From the NCBI GenBank assembly GCA_030535425.1, contig JAUNHQ010000025.1, forward strand, positions 1 through 39,911: 39,911 nt of DNA, written 5' to 3'. This DNA comes from Pseudomonadota bacterium. GTDB taxonomy: Bacteria > Pseudomonadota > Gammaproteobacteria > Burkholderiales > Burkholderiaceae_C. The notes under the pieces were generated by a model. That model was given only the letters and a program-made list of their open reading frames with translations, was not told the origin of the DNA and made no database searches. Below, in pieces: positions 18,834-27,395 of this stretch. Numbering within the stretch: position 1 is the stretch's first letter; every line of letters begins with the position of its first letter. The position numbers were made by a program, and so were the translations under genes.

Positions 18834-19682
18834 ATGACCCAGCAAATCACCCCCGAACTTCGCCAATGGATCGTGCAGCAGGCCCAGGCCGGCCACAGCG
18901 CCGAAAGCGTGCTGCAATCCATGAAAGCCTCTGGCTGGAACGAGGACGTGGCCATTGAAGCCATGGAAACCACGCTGCGCGGCCACCTCAACGAACAAGC
19001 CGCCGCCCAGGGCCTGCCGCCTGCCGTGCCCGTGCCCGAGCCGAACGTGGGCGACTCGCCCCTGTATCTGGACGCGGGCGACCGCCGCGTGGCCGTGCTG
19101 GGCGCCATGGCACTGCCGCGCGTGGTCATCTTCGGCGGCCTGCTGTCCGACGAAGAGTGCGACGCCCTCATCGCAGCCGCCCGCCCGCGCATGAGCCGCT
19201 CGCTCACCGTGGCCACCAAGACCGGCGGCGAAGAAATCAACGCCGACCGCACCAGCCAGGGCATGTTCTTCCAGCGTGGCGAAAACGAGCTGGTCAGCCG
19301 CATCGAAGCGCGCATTGCCAAACTGCTCAACTGGCCCGTGGAAAACGGCGAAGGCGTGCAAGTGCTGCAATACACCCCCGGCACCGAATACAAGCCGCAC
19401 TACGACTACTTCGACCCCGACGAGCCCGGCACTGCCACCATCTTGAAGCGCGGCGGCCAGCGCGTGGGCACCGTCGTCATGTACTTGGGCGAGCCCGAAA
19501 AAGGCGGCGGCACCACCTTCCCCAACGCGCACTTTGAAGTGGCCCCCAAGCGCGGCAACGCCGTGTTCTTCAGCTACGAGCGCCCCCACCCCAGCACCAA
19601 GACCCTGCACGGCGGCGCGCCCGTCATCGCAGGCGAGAAATGGATTGCCACCAAGTGGCTGCGCGAGCGTGAATTCAACTGA
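18834..19682 (+). CDS. Prolyl-4-hydroxylase-like 2-oxoglutarate/Fe(II) oxygenase
   Basis: Predicted to hydroxylate a protein or peptide prolyl residue using O2, 2-oxoglutarate and iron. In the 282-residue protein the double-stranded beta-helix carries the iron triad His189, Asp191 (HYDYFD) and His259 (KTLHGG), and Lys269 for the 2-oxoglutarate carboxylate. The GGGTTFPN segment is typical of P4H relatives. The first about 50 residues are a separate small helical module (WIVQQAQAGHSAESVLQSM...SGWNEDVAIEAM) resembling UBA-like modules. It lies 25 bp after yaaA, an iron-stress gene, which is a plausible co-regulation. Bacterial relatives can act on translation factors; the target here is unknown. 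A dispersed repeat follows the stop. Confidence 0.88.
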   Translation: MTQQITPELRQWIVQQAQAGHSAESVLQSMKASGWNEDVAIEAMETTLRGHLNEQAAAQGLPPAVPVPEPNVGDSPLYLDAGDRRVAVLGAMALPRVVIFGGLLSDEECDALIAAARPRMSRSLTVATKTGGEEINADRTSQGMFFQRGENELVSRIEARIAKLLNWPVENGEGVQVLQYTPGTEYKPHYDYFDPDEPGTATILKRGGQRVGTVVMYLGEPEKGGGTTFPNAHFEVAPKRGNAVFFSYERPHPSTKTLHGGAPVIAGEKWIATKWLREREFN

Positions 19683-19711
19683 GCCTCAACCCAAGCCCAT
19701 TATCACAAAAA

Positions 19712-19757
19712 ACATAGCAAACTTTTGTTTATAGACGCGCGCAAACGGCCTTTTTGG
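19712..19757 (+). repeat. Dispersed intergenic repeat, copy E
   Basis: Copy lacking the left hairpin arm: CATAGCAAAC, TTTATAGAC, GCGCGCAAACGGCC, TTTTTGG. It is sense behind the P4H-like gene (30 bp after its stop) and upstream of the Bug-protein gene. Its CATAGCAAA beginning matches copy B. Confidence 0.75.
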
Positions 19758-19837
19758 TTACATGCTTTTTTGACCCCACGCACAGCCCGCCGACCCATGA
19801 TGCGCCTGCCTGCCACGCTTTTTTTCACCCCCGCCCC

Positions 19838-20806
19838 ATGATGCAACGCCGCACCCTTCTTGCCGCCACCTTTGCCCTGGCCGCCAGCACCAGCGCCCTG
19901 GCCCAGACCGCCAAACCCATCCGCCTGATCGTGCCCTACGCCCCCGGCGGCCCGCTGGACGTCACCGCCCGCGCCCTGGCCGAGCGCGTGAAAGACACGC
20001 TCGGCCCCGTCATCGTGGAAAACAAGCCCGGCGCAGGCGGCAACATTGGCTCCGACTACGTAGCCAAGGCCGCTGCCGATGGCAGCGTCATCGGCATCGC
20101 CGCCGTGGCCACCCACGCCATCAACCCCTGGCTCTTCGCCAAAATGCCCTACGACGCCGCCAAGGACTTCGCCCCCATCACCCAGATGGTGCGCGTGCCC
20201 AACGTGCTCGTCATGAACGCAGCCACCGCCAAGCGCCTGAACATCCACACCCTGGCCGATCTGATCGCCTACGCCAAGAAAAACCCCGGCAAACTCAACT
20301 ACGGCTCGGGCGGCAACGGCAGCGCCGGTCACCTGGCTGGCGAAATGTTCAAGCAAGGCGCTGGCATCTTCGCCGTCCACATCCCCTACAACGGCGGCAA
20401 CCCCGCGCAAATGGCGCTGCTGGCAGGCCAGGTGGACTTCAACATCGACAACCTGGCCACCGCCGCCGCCAACATCAAGGCCGGCAAGCTCAAGGCCCTG
20501 GCCGTCACCACCGCCCAGCCCTCACCCATGCTGCCCGGCGTGCCCGCCATTGCCCAAACCCTGCCCGGCTTTGCCGTAGACACCTGGTGGGGCCTGGTCG
20601 CCCCGGCCGGCACCCCAAAAGAAGCCGTGGACAAACTCAACGCCGCCTTCACCGCCGCCCTGAACGCCCCTGACACGCGCGATCGCTTTGCCCTGCTCAT
20701 GGCCGAGCCCATGCCCACCACCCCTGCGCAGTTTGGCGAGTTGATGGCGCGCGAACGGGCACGCTACGAATCCGTCGTCAAGCGCTCCGGCGCCCGGGTC
20801 GACTGA
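19838..20806 (+). CDS. Bug-family tripartite tricarboxylate (TTT) binding protein
   Basis: Periplasmic solute receptor of the very large Bug family of Burkholderiales. The 322-residue precursor starts MMQRRTLLAATFALAAS with an Arg-Arg-led signal peptide ending near TSALAQ. The hallmark KPIRLIVPYAPGGPLDVTAR and VENKPGAGGNIGSDYVAKA follow. Later blocks are LNYGSGGNGSAGHLAGEMF, HIPYNGGNPAQMALLAGQVD and WWGLVAPAGTPKEAVDKLN. No TctA/TctB membrane genes are adjacent, so it is an orphan receptor; the ligand (often a carboxylate or aromatic acid) is unknown. It is bracketed by two direct copies of the dispersed repeat. Two ATGs lie side by side; the first is used here. Confidence 0.92.
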   Translation: MMQRRTLLAATFALAASTSALAQTAKPIRLIVPYAPGGPLDVTARALAERVKDTLGPVIVENKPGAGGNIGSDYVAKAAADGSVIGIAAVATHAINPWLFAKMPYDAAKDFAPITQMVRVPNVLVMNAATAKRLNIHTLADLIAYAKKNPGKLNYGSGGNGSAGHLAGEMFKQGAGIFAVHIPYNGGNPAQMALLAGQVDFNIDNLATAAANIKAGKLKALAVTTAQPSPMLPGVPAIAQTLPGFAVDTWWGLVAPAGTPKEAVDKLNAAFTAALNAPDTRDRFALLMAEPMPTTPAQFGELMARERARYESVVKRSGARVD

Positions 20807-20851
20807 CACCACCGCTCAGCCCCTGCCCGCCCGCCCCGTCCCAAGTGGAAA

Positions 20852-20902
20852 ATTTTTATAGCTGAAAACCCTTATGGGGCGCGCGCGAACGGCCTTTTTC
20901 AT
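20852..20902 (+). repeat. Dispersed intergenic repeat, copy F
   Basis: Copy with a truncated left arm: ATTTTTATAGCTGAAAACCC, TTATGGG, GCGCGCGAACGGCC, TTTTTCATT. Sense behind the Bug-protein gene (46 bp after its stop) and upstream of dusC. Confidence 0.75.
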
Positions 20903-21023
20903 TCACAAGCCTGTGCGGCCTATACCCACCCAGGGTGCCGCCCCACCCTGAACATCCGCACAGCCGCCGCCAGCCGCCGCCTGGCGGCACACGCCCTGCC
21001 CCCTCATTGACGCACCCAGCGCC

Positions 21024-21998
21024 ATGGCCCTCATCCTCGCCCCCATGGAAGGCCTGCTTGACCACGGCCTGCGCCACCTGCTCACACGCGTGGGCGGTGT
21101 GGACCGCTGCGTTTCTGAGTTCATCCGCATCACCGACCAACTGCTGCCCGCCCGCAGCTTCACCCGCATCGTGCCCGAGCTGCACACCGGCAGCCGCACC
21201 GCCAGCGGCGTGCCCGTGCGCCCACAACTGCTGGGCTCCGACCCCACGTGCCTGGCCGAAAACGCCGCCCGCCTGGCCGAGCTGCACCCCGCAGGCATCG
21301 ACCTGAACTTCGGCTGCCCCGCCAAAACCGTCAACCGGCACCGGGGCGGTGCCGTGCTGCTGGATGAGCCCGAACTCGTCCACCGCATCGTGGCCGCCGT
21401 GCGCCGCGCCGTGCCCGCCGCCATCCCCGTCTCGGCCAAAATGCGCCTGGGCAACACCGATGACGCCCGCCTGCTGGACGTGGCCCTGGGCATCGAAGCC
21501 GCTGGCGCCAGCGAACTGGCCGTCCACGCGCGCACCAAAACACAAGGCTACAAACCCCCGGCGCACTGGGCCTGCATCGCCCGCGTGCGACAGGCCGTGC
21601 GCCTGCCCGTCATCGCCAACGGCGACATCTGGAGCGCGCAAGACGCCGCCCGCTGCCGCGCCATCACCGGCTGCGCCGACCTCATGCTCGGCCGCGGCAT
21701 GGTGCGCAGCCCCGGCCTGGCACTGGCCATCGCCGCGGGCCACACCGGCCACCAGCCACCCGACGCCACAACCGCCCTGCCCTGGGCGCACGTACTGCCC
21801 CTGCTGGCCGATTTCTGGGCCGACGTCTGCACCCGTGTCGAGCATCGCCACCGCGCCGGGCGCCTGAAGCAATGGCTAAACCACCTGCGCGTGGCCTACC
21901 CCCAAGCGCAAGCCGCCTTCGACACCCTGCGCACCGTGCATGACCCGCACGCCATCAGCGCCTGGGTGCAAGCGCAGCAGCCCGGCACACAGCCCTGA
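21024..21998 (+). CDS. dusC: tRNA-dihydrouridine(16) synthase
   Basis: FMN enzyme that reduces U16 of tRNA to dihydrouridine. The 324-residue protein starts ALILAPMEGLLDHGLRHLL. Cys98 in LNFGCPAKTVNRHRGGA is the predicted catalytic acid. The flavin-phosphate motifs follow: VPVSAKMRLG, ELAVHARTKTQGYKPPAHW, LPVIANGDIW and a GCADLMLGRGM segment. DusC is favoured over DusA or DusB because of the MEGLLD N-terminus and the TKTQGYKPPAHW signature. The C-terminal helical domain (LKQWLNHLRVAYP) is intact. It stands alone behind a dispersed repeat and 63 bp before the next gene. Confidence 0.93.
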   Translation: MALILAPMEGLLDHGLRHLLTRVGGVDRCVSEFIRITDQLLPARSFTRIVPELHTGSRTASGVPVRPQLLGSDPTCLAENAARLAELHPAGIDLNFGCPAKTVNRHRGGAVLLDEPELVHRIVAAVRRAVPAAIPVSAKMRLGNTDDARLLDVALGIEAAGASELAVHARTKTQGYKPPAHWACIARVRQAVRLPVIANGDIWSAQDAARCRAITGCADLMLGRGMVRSPGLALAIAAGHTGHQPPDATTALPWAHVLPLLADFWADVCTRVEHRHRAGRLKQWLNHLRVAYPQAQAAFDTLRTVHDPHAISAWVQAQQPGTQP

Positions 21999-22061
21999 CG
22001 CAACCCCGCTGCCCGTATCATCCGCCTGCTTTTTCACTCCCTTCCCAACAAGGAATCCGTC

Positions 22062-23036
22062 ATGGCATCCAGCCTGCTGACACTGCTCGACGACATCGCT
22101 ACCGTGCTGGACGACATTGCCGTCATGTCCAAAGTAGCCGCGCGCAAAGGCGCCGCCATGGCCGACGACGTGGCCGTTCTCACCAAACTGTCGGCACAAA
22201 AAACCGCCGGCGTACTAGGCGACGACCTGGCACTCAACGCCCAGCAAGTCACCGGCGTCACCGCCAACCGCGAACTGCCCGTGGTCTGGGCCGTGGCCAA
22301 AGGCTCCATGGTCAACAAAGCCATCCTCGTGCCCGCCGCCTTGGCCATCAGCGCCTTCGCCCCCTGGGCCGTGACCCCTTTGCTCATGGTCGGTGGCGCC
22401 TTCCTGTGCTTTGAAGGCTTCGAGAAAGTCGCGCACAAACTGCTGCACCAGTCTGACAGCCATGCCGACCACGAGCAGCCAGCCGCACTGCAAGCGGCCA
22501 GCGTGGACATGGCGCAAATGGAAAAAGACAAAGTCAAAGGCGCGGTGCGCACCGACTTCATCCTCTCTGCCGAAATCATCGCCATCACCTTGGGCACCGT
22601 GGCGGGGCAAGACTTTTGGACACAGCTGTGGGTGCTGGTCGGCATCTCCATGCTCATGACCGTAGGTGTGTACGGCCTGGTTGCCGGCATCGTCAAGCTC
22701 GACGACGCCGGCCTGCACTTGAGCCAGCGCGCCAGCAGCACTGCGCAGGCCATCGGCCGGGCCATCCTGTGGCTGGCGCCGTGGCTGATGAAGTTTCTCT
22801 CCATTGCAGGCACGGCCGCCATGTTCCTGGTCGGCGGCGGCATCATCGCCCACGGCATTGCCCCGGTGCATCACCTGGTACAAGCCTGGGTCGCCGCCGC
22901 TGGCAGCATGGGATGGCTGGTGGAAATGCTGGCCAACGCCGTGGTGGGCATCATCACCGGTGGCTTGGTAGTGGCCGTGGTCAGCCTGGTCAACAAACTG
23001 CGCGGCAAAGGCAAGCCAGCAGCGGCAGGGCATTGA
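22062..23036 (+). CDS. yedI: DUF808 / YedI family membrane protein
   Basis: Inner-membrane protein of 324 residues with the DUF808 family start [20 protein letters not shown], followed by [17 protein letters not shown] and the [17 protein letters not shown] segment. About six hydrophobic segments follow ([62 protein letters not shown], the [16 protein letters not shown] region and [16 protein letters not shown]). The function of this family is not established. An AAGGAAT ribosome binding site is visible before the ATG. It is followed 78 bp later by tRNA-Val. The gene symbol follows the E. coli relative. Confidence 0.88.
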   Translation: MASSLLTLLDDIATVLDDIAVMSKVAARKGAAMADDVAVLTKLSAQKTAGVLGDDLALNAQQVTGVTANRELPVVWAVAKGSMVNKAILVPAALAISAFAPWAVTPLLMVGGAFLCFEGFEKVAHKLLHQSDSHADHEQPAALQAASVDMAQMEKDKVKGAVRTDFILSAEIIAITLGTVAGQDFWTQLWVLVGISMLMTVGVYGLVAGIVKLDDAGLHLSQRASSTAQAIGRAILWLAPWLMKFLSIAGTAAMFLVGGGIIAHGIAPVHHLVQAWVAAAGSMGWLVEMLANAVVGIITGGLVVAVVSLVNKLRGKGKPAAAGH

Positions 23037-23087
23037 AAAAACCGCCAGACAGCACACAGGCAACCCGCAGCAGCCTCTTCTTTCTGC

Positions 23088-23100
23088 TACACTTGCGCGC
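23088..23100 (+). promoter_or_regulatory. Probable tRNA promoter -10 with GC-rich discriminator
   Basis: TACACT at 23088-23093 is followed directly by TGCGCGC, a GC-rich discriminator typical of stringently controlled stable-RNA promoters, about 22 bases before the mature tRNA. The -35 region is weak. Confidence 0.45.
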
Positions 23101-23114
23101 TTACCCAAGACCCC

Positions 23115-23191
23115 AGGCGCGTAGCTCAGCTGGTTAGAGCACCACCTTGACATGGTGGGGGTCGTTGGTTCGAGTCCAATCGCGCCTACCA
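23115..23191 (+). tRNA. tRNA-Val (GAC)
   Basis: A 77-base cloverleaf folds by eye: acceptor AGGCGCG with CGCGCCT, D-arm GCTC...GAGC with AGCTGGTTA in the loop, anticodon stem CCACC/GGTGG around TTGACAT (anticodon GAC, valine), variable loop, and T-arm GTTGG/CCAAT around TTCGAGT. CCA is encoded. It decodes GUC and GUU codons and is the substrate of the ValS encoded at the left of this window. Confidence 0.97.
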
Positions 23192-23195
23192 AACA

Positions 23196-23232
23196 CAAAA
23201 AGCACCGAGCGGAAACGTCCGGTGCTTTTTTC
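23196..23232 (+). terminator. Bidirectional terminator between tRNA-Val and the LOG gene
   Basis: AAAAAGCACCG (23197-23207) pairs with CGGTGCTTTTT (23220-23230) around a 12-base loop. A T-run follows on the plus strand for the tRNA. On the minus strand the stem also ends in a T-run, placed 16 bp after the stop of the convergent LOG-family gene. Confidence 0.85.
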
Positions 23233-23248
23233 TTGCAGCAAAGGCTGT

Positions 23249-24121
23249 TTAAAGCCCGTAAAAGCGCCGGATGATGTCCCAGGCCTGCTGTGGCGTATCC
23301 ACCGTGTGAAACAAGTGCACATCCTCGGGCGAGATGGCGCCTTCGTCCACCAGCGTCTCCAAGTGCATCAGCCGCCCCCAGTAATCCTGCCCGACCAGCA
23401 CGATGGGCACGGGCTTGGCCTTGCGCGTTTGCACCAGGGTCAGCACCTCAAACAGCTCGTCCAGCGTGCCAAAACCGCCCGGAAAAGCCACCAGCGCCTT
23501 GGCACGCATCATGAAGTGCATCTTGCGCAGCGCAAAGTAGTGGAACTTGAACGACAGCTCCGGCGTAATGTAGGGATTGCCCGACTGCTCGTGCGGCAGC
23601 GTGATATTCAGCCCCACCGAGGGCGCGCCCACGTCGTGCGCGCCGCGGTTGGCCGCTTCCATCACGCCAGGGCCGCCGCCGGTGCAGATGTACAGGCGCT
23701 CTTCGGGCGGCTGGGTCAGGCCGTGGGCCGACACCAGGCGGCCGAATTCGCGCGCCTGCGCGTAGTAGCGCGAGGTGCGCACGGCGCGCTCGGCCAAGGC
23801 AATGGCCTGGGCATCGCCGCTGGCCTGGGCAGCGCTCAGGCGCTGCTCAGCCACATCAGGTGCCACGAAGCGCGCACCACCATACACCACCACCGTGTGT
23901 TCGATACCCGCCGCACGCAGGCCCAGATCGGGCTTGAGCAGCTCCAGCTGGATGCGGATGCCGCGCGCCTCGCGGCGCAAGATGAATTCAGGGTCGGCAA
24001 AAGCCAAGCGGTAAGCGGCGGGCTCCAGCGGCTCGCCCCGGTCGGCATGCGCTTGCAGCTCGGCCCAGGCATCGGCCAGGCGCGAGCCGGTAGAAGTCTT
24101 CAAGTCTTCGGTCGGATCCAT
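23249..24121 (-). CDS. LOG-family nucleotide 5'-monophosphate phosphoribohydrolase-like protein
   Basis: Rossmann-fold enzyme of the TIGR00730/LOG group, whose members release free bases from nucleoside monophosphates (AMP or cytokinin nucleotides; some are mislabelled lysine decarboxylases). In the 290-residue protein the signature CTGGGPGVMEAANRG falls at about 146-160 and PGGFGTLDE at 214-222. An extra N-terminal region of about 70 residues (DPTEDLKT..., FILRREARGIRIQLELL) precedes the first strand, making it longer than plant-type LOG but shorter than PpnN. I start at ATG before DPTEDLK; upstream in-frame sequence is not conserved-looking. It is convergent with tRNA-Val, with a shared terminator between them. 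Confidence 0.88.
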   Translation of the reverse strand: MDPTEDLKTSTGSRLADAWAELQAHADRGEPLEPAAYRLAFADPEFILRREARGIRIQLELLKPDLGLRAAGIEHTVVVYGGARFVAPDVAEQRLSAAQASGDAQAIALAERAVRTSRYYAQAREFGRLVSAHGLTQPPEERLYICTGGGPGVMEAANRGAHDVGAPSVGLNITLPHEQSGNPYITPELSFKFHYFALRKMHFMMRAKALVAFPGGFGTLDELFEVLTLVQTRKAKPVPIVLVGQDYWGRLMHLETLVDEGAISPEDVHLFHTVDTPQQAWDIIRRFYGL

Positions 24122-24252
24122 GCTTGCTACATTATTGAAAGCTGAAAACGGCGATGATACAAGGCACTCAGGCCAAGCCACTTGCCAACAAGTGCGTATT
24201 TGACAGACAGTGATCGCCAGCTTGCCGGCTGCCGCAACGTAGCTCTGCAAAT

Positions 24253-24289
24253 AAAAAAAGCCGCAGCTTTGACAAGCTGCGGCTTTGAC
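24253..24289 (-). terminator. Intrinsic terminator of the DctP-type gene
   Basis: AAAGCCGCAGCTT (24257-24269) and AAGCTGCGGCTTT (24274-24286) make a perfect 13-bp stem with a TGAC loop. Read on the minus strand it ends in seven T residues, 26 bp after the stop of the gene at 24312. Confidence 0.9.
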
Positions 24290-24311
24290 ACAAGCGAACC
24301 CGAGAGATCGG

Positions 24312-25394
24312 TCAGATTTTCACGCTGTTCATGTATTGGTTGTACGGGAACTCCGAGAAACGGTTCCACAAAATCTGGTCGCGCTGGAAGGCGCGCATGT
24401 CCTCGAAAATCTTCTTGAACTCGGGCGAGCGCGCCACGTGCTCTGCGTAGACGTCCTGCGAGGTCTTGAAGCCCGCGTCCATCACGGCTTTGGGGAACAG
24501 CATCAGCTTCGTGCCGCTGCCCACCAGACGCTTGAGCGCCTGCGGGTTTTGGGCACCGTATTTGGCCGTCATGTCCTGCGCTGCCACATTGGCCGCCGCT
24601 TGCACAATGGCTTTGTTCTCTGCCGACAGCTTCTCAAACGCCTTGTTGTTGATGAAAAACTCCAGCTCGGCGCCGCCTTCCCACCAGCCAGGGTAGTAGT
24701 AAAAAGGCGCCACTTTGTTGAAGCCCAGCTTTTCATCGTCGTAGGGGCCGACAAATTCGCAGGCATCCAGCGTGCCTTTTTCCAGCGCCTGGTAGATGTC
24801 GCCTGCGGGCATGGACTGCGACACCACGCCCAGCTTGGCCATGACCTCGCCAAAAATACCGCCGCCCAGGCGCATCTTCAGACCCTTGAAGTCCTCGGGC
24901 GTCTTGATTTCCTTGCGATACCAGCCGCCCATCTGGGTGGTGGTATTGCCCGCGCTCATGGTGCGGAAGTTGTATTTGGCGAAAAAGGCGTCCAGCAGCT
25001 TGCGGCCATTGCCGTGCGCCTTCCAGGCGTTCATCTGGAGCGTGGTCGGCCCGAAGGGCACGGCACAGCTGAAGGAGAAGATGGGGTCCTTGCCCGCAAA
25101 GTAGTAGGCAGCGGTCTGCGCCATCTCGATGGTGTCTTTTTCCAGCGCATCCACCACGCCAAAGGCGGGCATCAGTTCGCCAGCGGGGTGAACCGACACC
25201 TCAAACTTGCCACCCGACAGCGCCTTGACGGTCTGCGAAAACTTCTCGCCGCTGCCAAAGATGGTGTCCAGCGACTTCGGAAAGCTGGAGGCCATGCGCC
25301 AGCGCACCGTCGCCTGCGCATGCACGACCGGTGCCACGCCTGCCGCCAGAACCCCGGCGATACCAGCTTGCTTGATAAGAGCGCGACGATCCAT
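24312..25394 (-). CDS. TRAP transporter substrate-binding protein (DctP/TakP type)
   Basis: Periplasmic receptor for a carboxylate. The 360-residue precursor begins MDRRALIKQAGIAGVLAAGV, a twin-arginine-type signal ending near VVHAQA, suggesting export by Tat. The mature protein shows RWRMASSFPKSLDTI, the VHPAGELMPAFGVVDAL block, the KGLKMRLGGGIFGEVMAKLG segment with the conserved ligand-carboxylate Arg, and a GTLDACEFVGPYDDEKLG segment characteristic of TakP-like 2-oxo-acid receptors. No DctQ or DctM gene is adjacent, so it is an orphan or works with a distant permease. A good AGGAGA ribosome binding site precedes the ATG, and a strong terminator follows. The ligand assignment is inference. 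Confidence 0.92.
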   Translation of the reverse strand: MDRRALIKQAGIAGVLAAGVAPVVHAQATVRWRMASSFPKSLDTIFGSGEKFSQTVKALSGGKFEVSVHPAGELMPAFGVVDALEKDTIEMAQTAAYYFAGKDPIFSFSCAVPFGPTTLQMNAWKAHGNGRKLLDAFFAKYNFRTMSAGNTTTQMGGWYRKEIKTPEDFKGLKMRLGGGIFGEVMAKLGVVSQSMPAGDIYQALEKGTLDACEFVGPYDDEKLGFNKVAPFYYYPGWWEGGAELEFFINNKAFEKLSAENKAIVQAAANVAAQDMTAKYGAQNPQALKRLVGSGTKLMLFPKAVMDAGFKTSQDVYAEHVARSPEFKKIFEDMRAFQRDQILWNRFSEFPYNQYMNSVKI

Positions 25395-25500
25395 GTAACT
25401 TATCTCCTGTAAATGAAAACGAAATTTTAGGCTGCGGCCAAGCCCCTGCTTATCAGGGATTGACCTGTCTCACGCGCGCTTTTTCTCGCGCAGGCTTTTT

Positions 25501-27393
25501 TTAGGCAGCTTCTGGCAGCTGCACACCGGCGCCAAAGCGCTGACGCACGGCAGCTTCTATGCCAGCGGCGTCCAGCCCTTGCAGGGCCAGCAGCTTGGCC
25601 GGGTCGCCGTGTTCAATGAAGACATCGGGCAAACCCAGTTGCAGCAAGGGGCGCACGGTGCCCGCAGCGGCCAGGGCCTCGGCCACGGCGCTGCCGGCGC
25701 CGCCCATGACGCAGCCTTCTTCCACCGTGACCAGGGCTTCGTGCGTGGCCGCCACCTGGGCCAGCAGTTCGGCATCCAGCGGCTTGGCCCAGCGCATGTT
25801 GACCACGGTGGCATCCAGCTTTTCTGCCACTTGCAGCGCCGGGTACAGCAGCGTGCCAAAGGCCAGGATGGCGATGCGCTGGCCCTGGCGGCGGATTTCA
25901 CCCTTGCCAAAAGGCAGCGCGCTCAAATCGGCCAAGGGCGCCACGCCCACGCCAGCGCCGCGCGGGTAGCGCACGGCCACGGGGTGGTCTTGCGCGTAGG
26001 CGGTGCTCAGCAGTTGGCGGCATTCGCGTTCATCAGCCGGGCAGGCCACGCTGACGTTGGGGATGCAGCGCAGAAAGGCGATGTCGTAGTTGCCGGCGTG
26101 GGTGGCGCCGTCGGCGCCCACCAGGCCGGCGCGGTCCAGGGCAAGGACCACGGGCAGCTTCTGGATGGCCACGTCGTGGATGAGCTGGTCGTAGGCGCGC
26201 TGCAAGAAGGTGGAATAAATGGCCACCACGGGCTTGAGCCCTTCGCACGCCAGCCCGGCGGCAAAGGTGACGGCGTGCTGCTCGGCAATGCCGACGTCGT
26301 AGTAACGGCTGGGAAAGCGCTGGTGGAATTCGACCAGGCCCGAGCCTTCGCGCATGGCGGGGGTGATGCCCACCAGGCGCTGATCGTGCTCGGCCATGTC
26401 GCACAGCCACTGGCCAAAGACCTGGGTGAAGGTGGTTTTGGGCGCGGTGGCGGGTTTGACCAGGCCCACGGCCGGATCGAACTTGCCGGGGCCGTGGTAG
26501 GCCACGGGGTCGGCTTCGGCCAGTTTGTAGCCCTGGCCTTTTTTGGTGACGACGTGCAGAAATTGCGGGCCTTCCTGCTGCGCCATGCGGTCGCGGATGT
26601 TTTCGAGCGTGGGGATGAGCGATTCGAGGTCGTGCCCGTCGATGGGGCCGATGTAGTTGAAGCCGAATTTCTCGAACAGCGTAGCGGGCACGACCATGCC
26701 TTTGGCGCCTTGCTCCAGCCGCTTGGCCAGCTCGAACAGCGGGGGCACAGGGCCAAGCACGGTTTTGCCCACTTGCTTGGCGGCGGCGTAGAAGTTGCCG
26801 CTCATCAGTTGCGCCAGGTAGCGGTTGAGCGCGCCCACGGGGGGGCTGATGCTCATGTCGTTGTCGTTGAGCACGACCAGCAGGCGCGCGTCGCGTTCCA
26901 CGCCAGCGTTGTTCAGCGCCTCAAAGGCCATGCCGGCGGTCATGGCGCCGTCGCCGATGATGGCCACGGCCTTGCGGTCTTCGCCCTTTTGGCGCGCGGC
27001 CAGGGCCATGCCCAGTGCGGCGCTGATGCTGGTGGACGAGTGCGCGGTGCCGAAGGTGTCGTATGCGCTTTCGTCGCGGCGCGGAAAGCCGGAGATGCCG
27101 CCCAGCTGGCGCAGCGTGGGCATGCGTTCGCGCCGGCCGGTGAGGATTTTGTGCGGGTAGGTCTGGTGGCCCACATCCCACACCAGGCGGTCTTCGGGGG
27201 TGTTGAAGACGTAGTGCAGGGCAATGGTCAGCTCCACCGTGCCCAGGTTGGATGACAGGTGCCCGCCGGTCTGGGCCACGTTGTGCAGCACGCAGGCGCG
27301 CAGCTCGCTGGCCAGTTGCTTGAGCTGCCCGCGCGAGAGGGCGCGCAAATCGGCGGGGGTGTTGACGGTTTCAAGCAAGGAGGTGGCGGACAT
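25501..27393 (-). CDS. dxs: 1-deoxy-D-xylulose-5-phosphate synthase
   Basis: Thiamine-diphosphate enzyme joining pyruvate and glyceraldehyde 3-phosphate, the first step of the MEP isoprenoid route. The 630-residue protein has the transketolase-like order: [15 protein letters not shown] near the N-terminus, [14 protein letters not shown], the diphosphate-binding motif [18 protein letters not shown], then the pyrimidine-binding domain ([19 protein letters not shown] and [15 protein letters not shown]) and a C-terminal domain with [10 protein letters not shown]. The start before SATSLLETV lies 2 bp after the ispA stop, so the genes are translationally coupled. The product feeds FPP synthesis by the upstream-encoded IspA. 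Confidence 0.97.
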   Translation of the reverse strand: MSATSLLETVNTPADLRALSRGQLKQLASELRACVLHNVAQTGGHLSSNLGTVELTIALHYVFNTPEDRLVWDVGHQTYPHKILTGRRERMPTLRQLGGISGFPRRDESAYDTFGTAHSSTSISAALGMALAARQKGEDRKAVAIIGDGAMTAGMAFEALNNAGVERDARLLVVLNDNDMSISPPVGALNRYLAQLMSGNFYAAAKQVGKTVLGPVPPLFELAKRLEQGAKGMVVPATLFEKFGFNYIGPIDGHDLESLIPTLENIRDRMAQQEGPQFLHVVTKKGQGYKLAEADPVAYHGPGKFDPAVGLVKPATAPKTTFTQVFGQWLCDMAEHDQRLVGITPAMREGSGLVEFHQRFPSRYYDVGIAEQHAVTFAAGLACEGLKPVVAIYSTFLQRAYDQLIHDVAIQKLPVVLALDRAGLVGADGATHAGNYDIAFLRCIPNVSVACPADERECRQLLSTAYAQDHPVAVRYPRGAGVGVAPLADLSALPFGKGEIRRQGQRIAILAFGTLLYPALQVAEKLDATVVNMRWAKPLDAELLAQVAATHEALVTVEEGCVMGGAGSAVAEALAAAGTVRPLLQLGLPDVFIEHGDPAKLLALQGLDAAGIEAAVRQRFGAGVQLPEAA

Positions 27394-27395
27394 GT

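Noticed and set aside
23249-24121. Lysine decarboxylase
   Set aside because: The GGGPGVMEA and PGGFGTLDE motifs define the LOG phosphoribohydrolase group; the decarboxylase name is a known mis-annotation.
24121-24160. TTGCTAC...AGCTGAAAAC resembling the dispersed repeat upstream of the LOG gene
   Set aside because: Lacks the GCGCGCAAA core and the T-tail; similarity limited to short AT-rich words.
25470-25500. GCGCG...CGCGC followed by a T-run after dxs
   Set aside because: The T-run is on the plus strand, opposite to dxs transcription, and the stem is only 5 bp.
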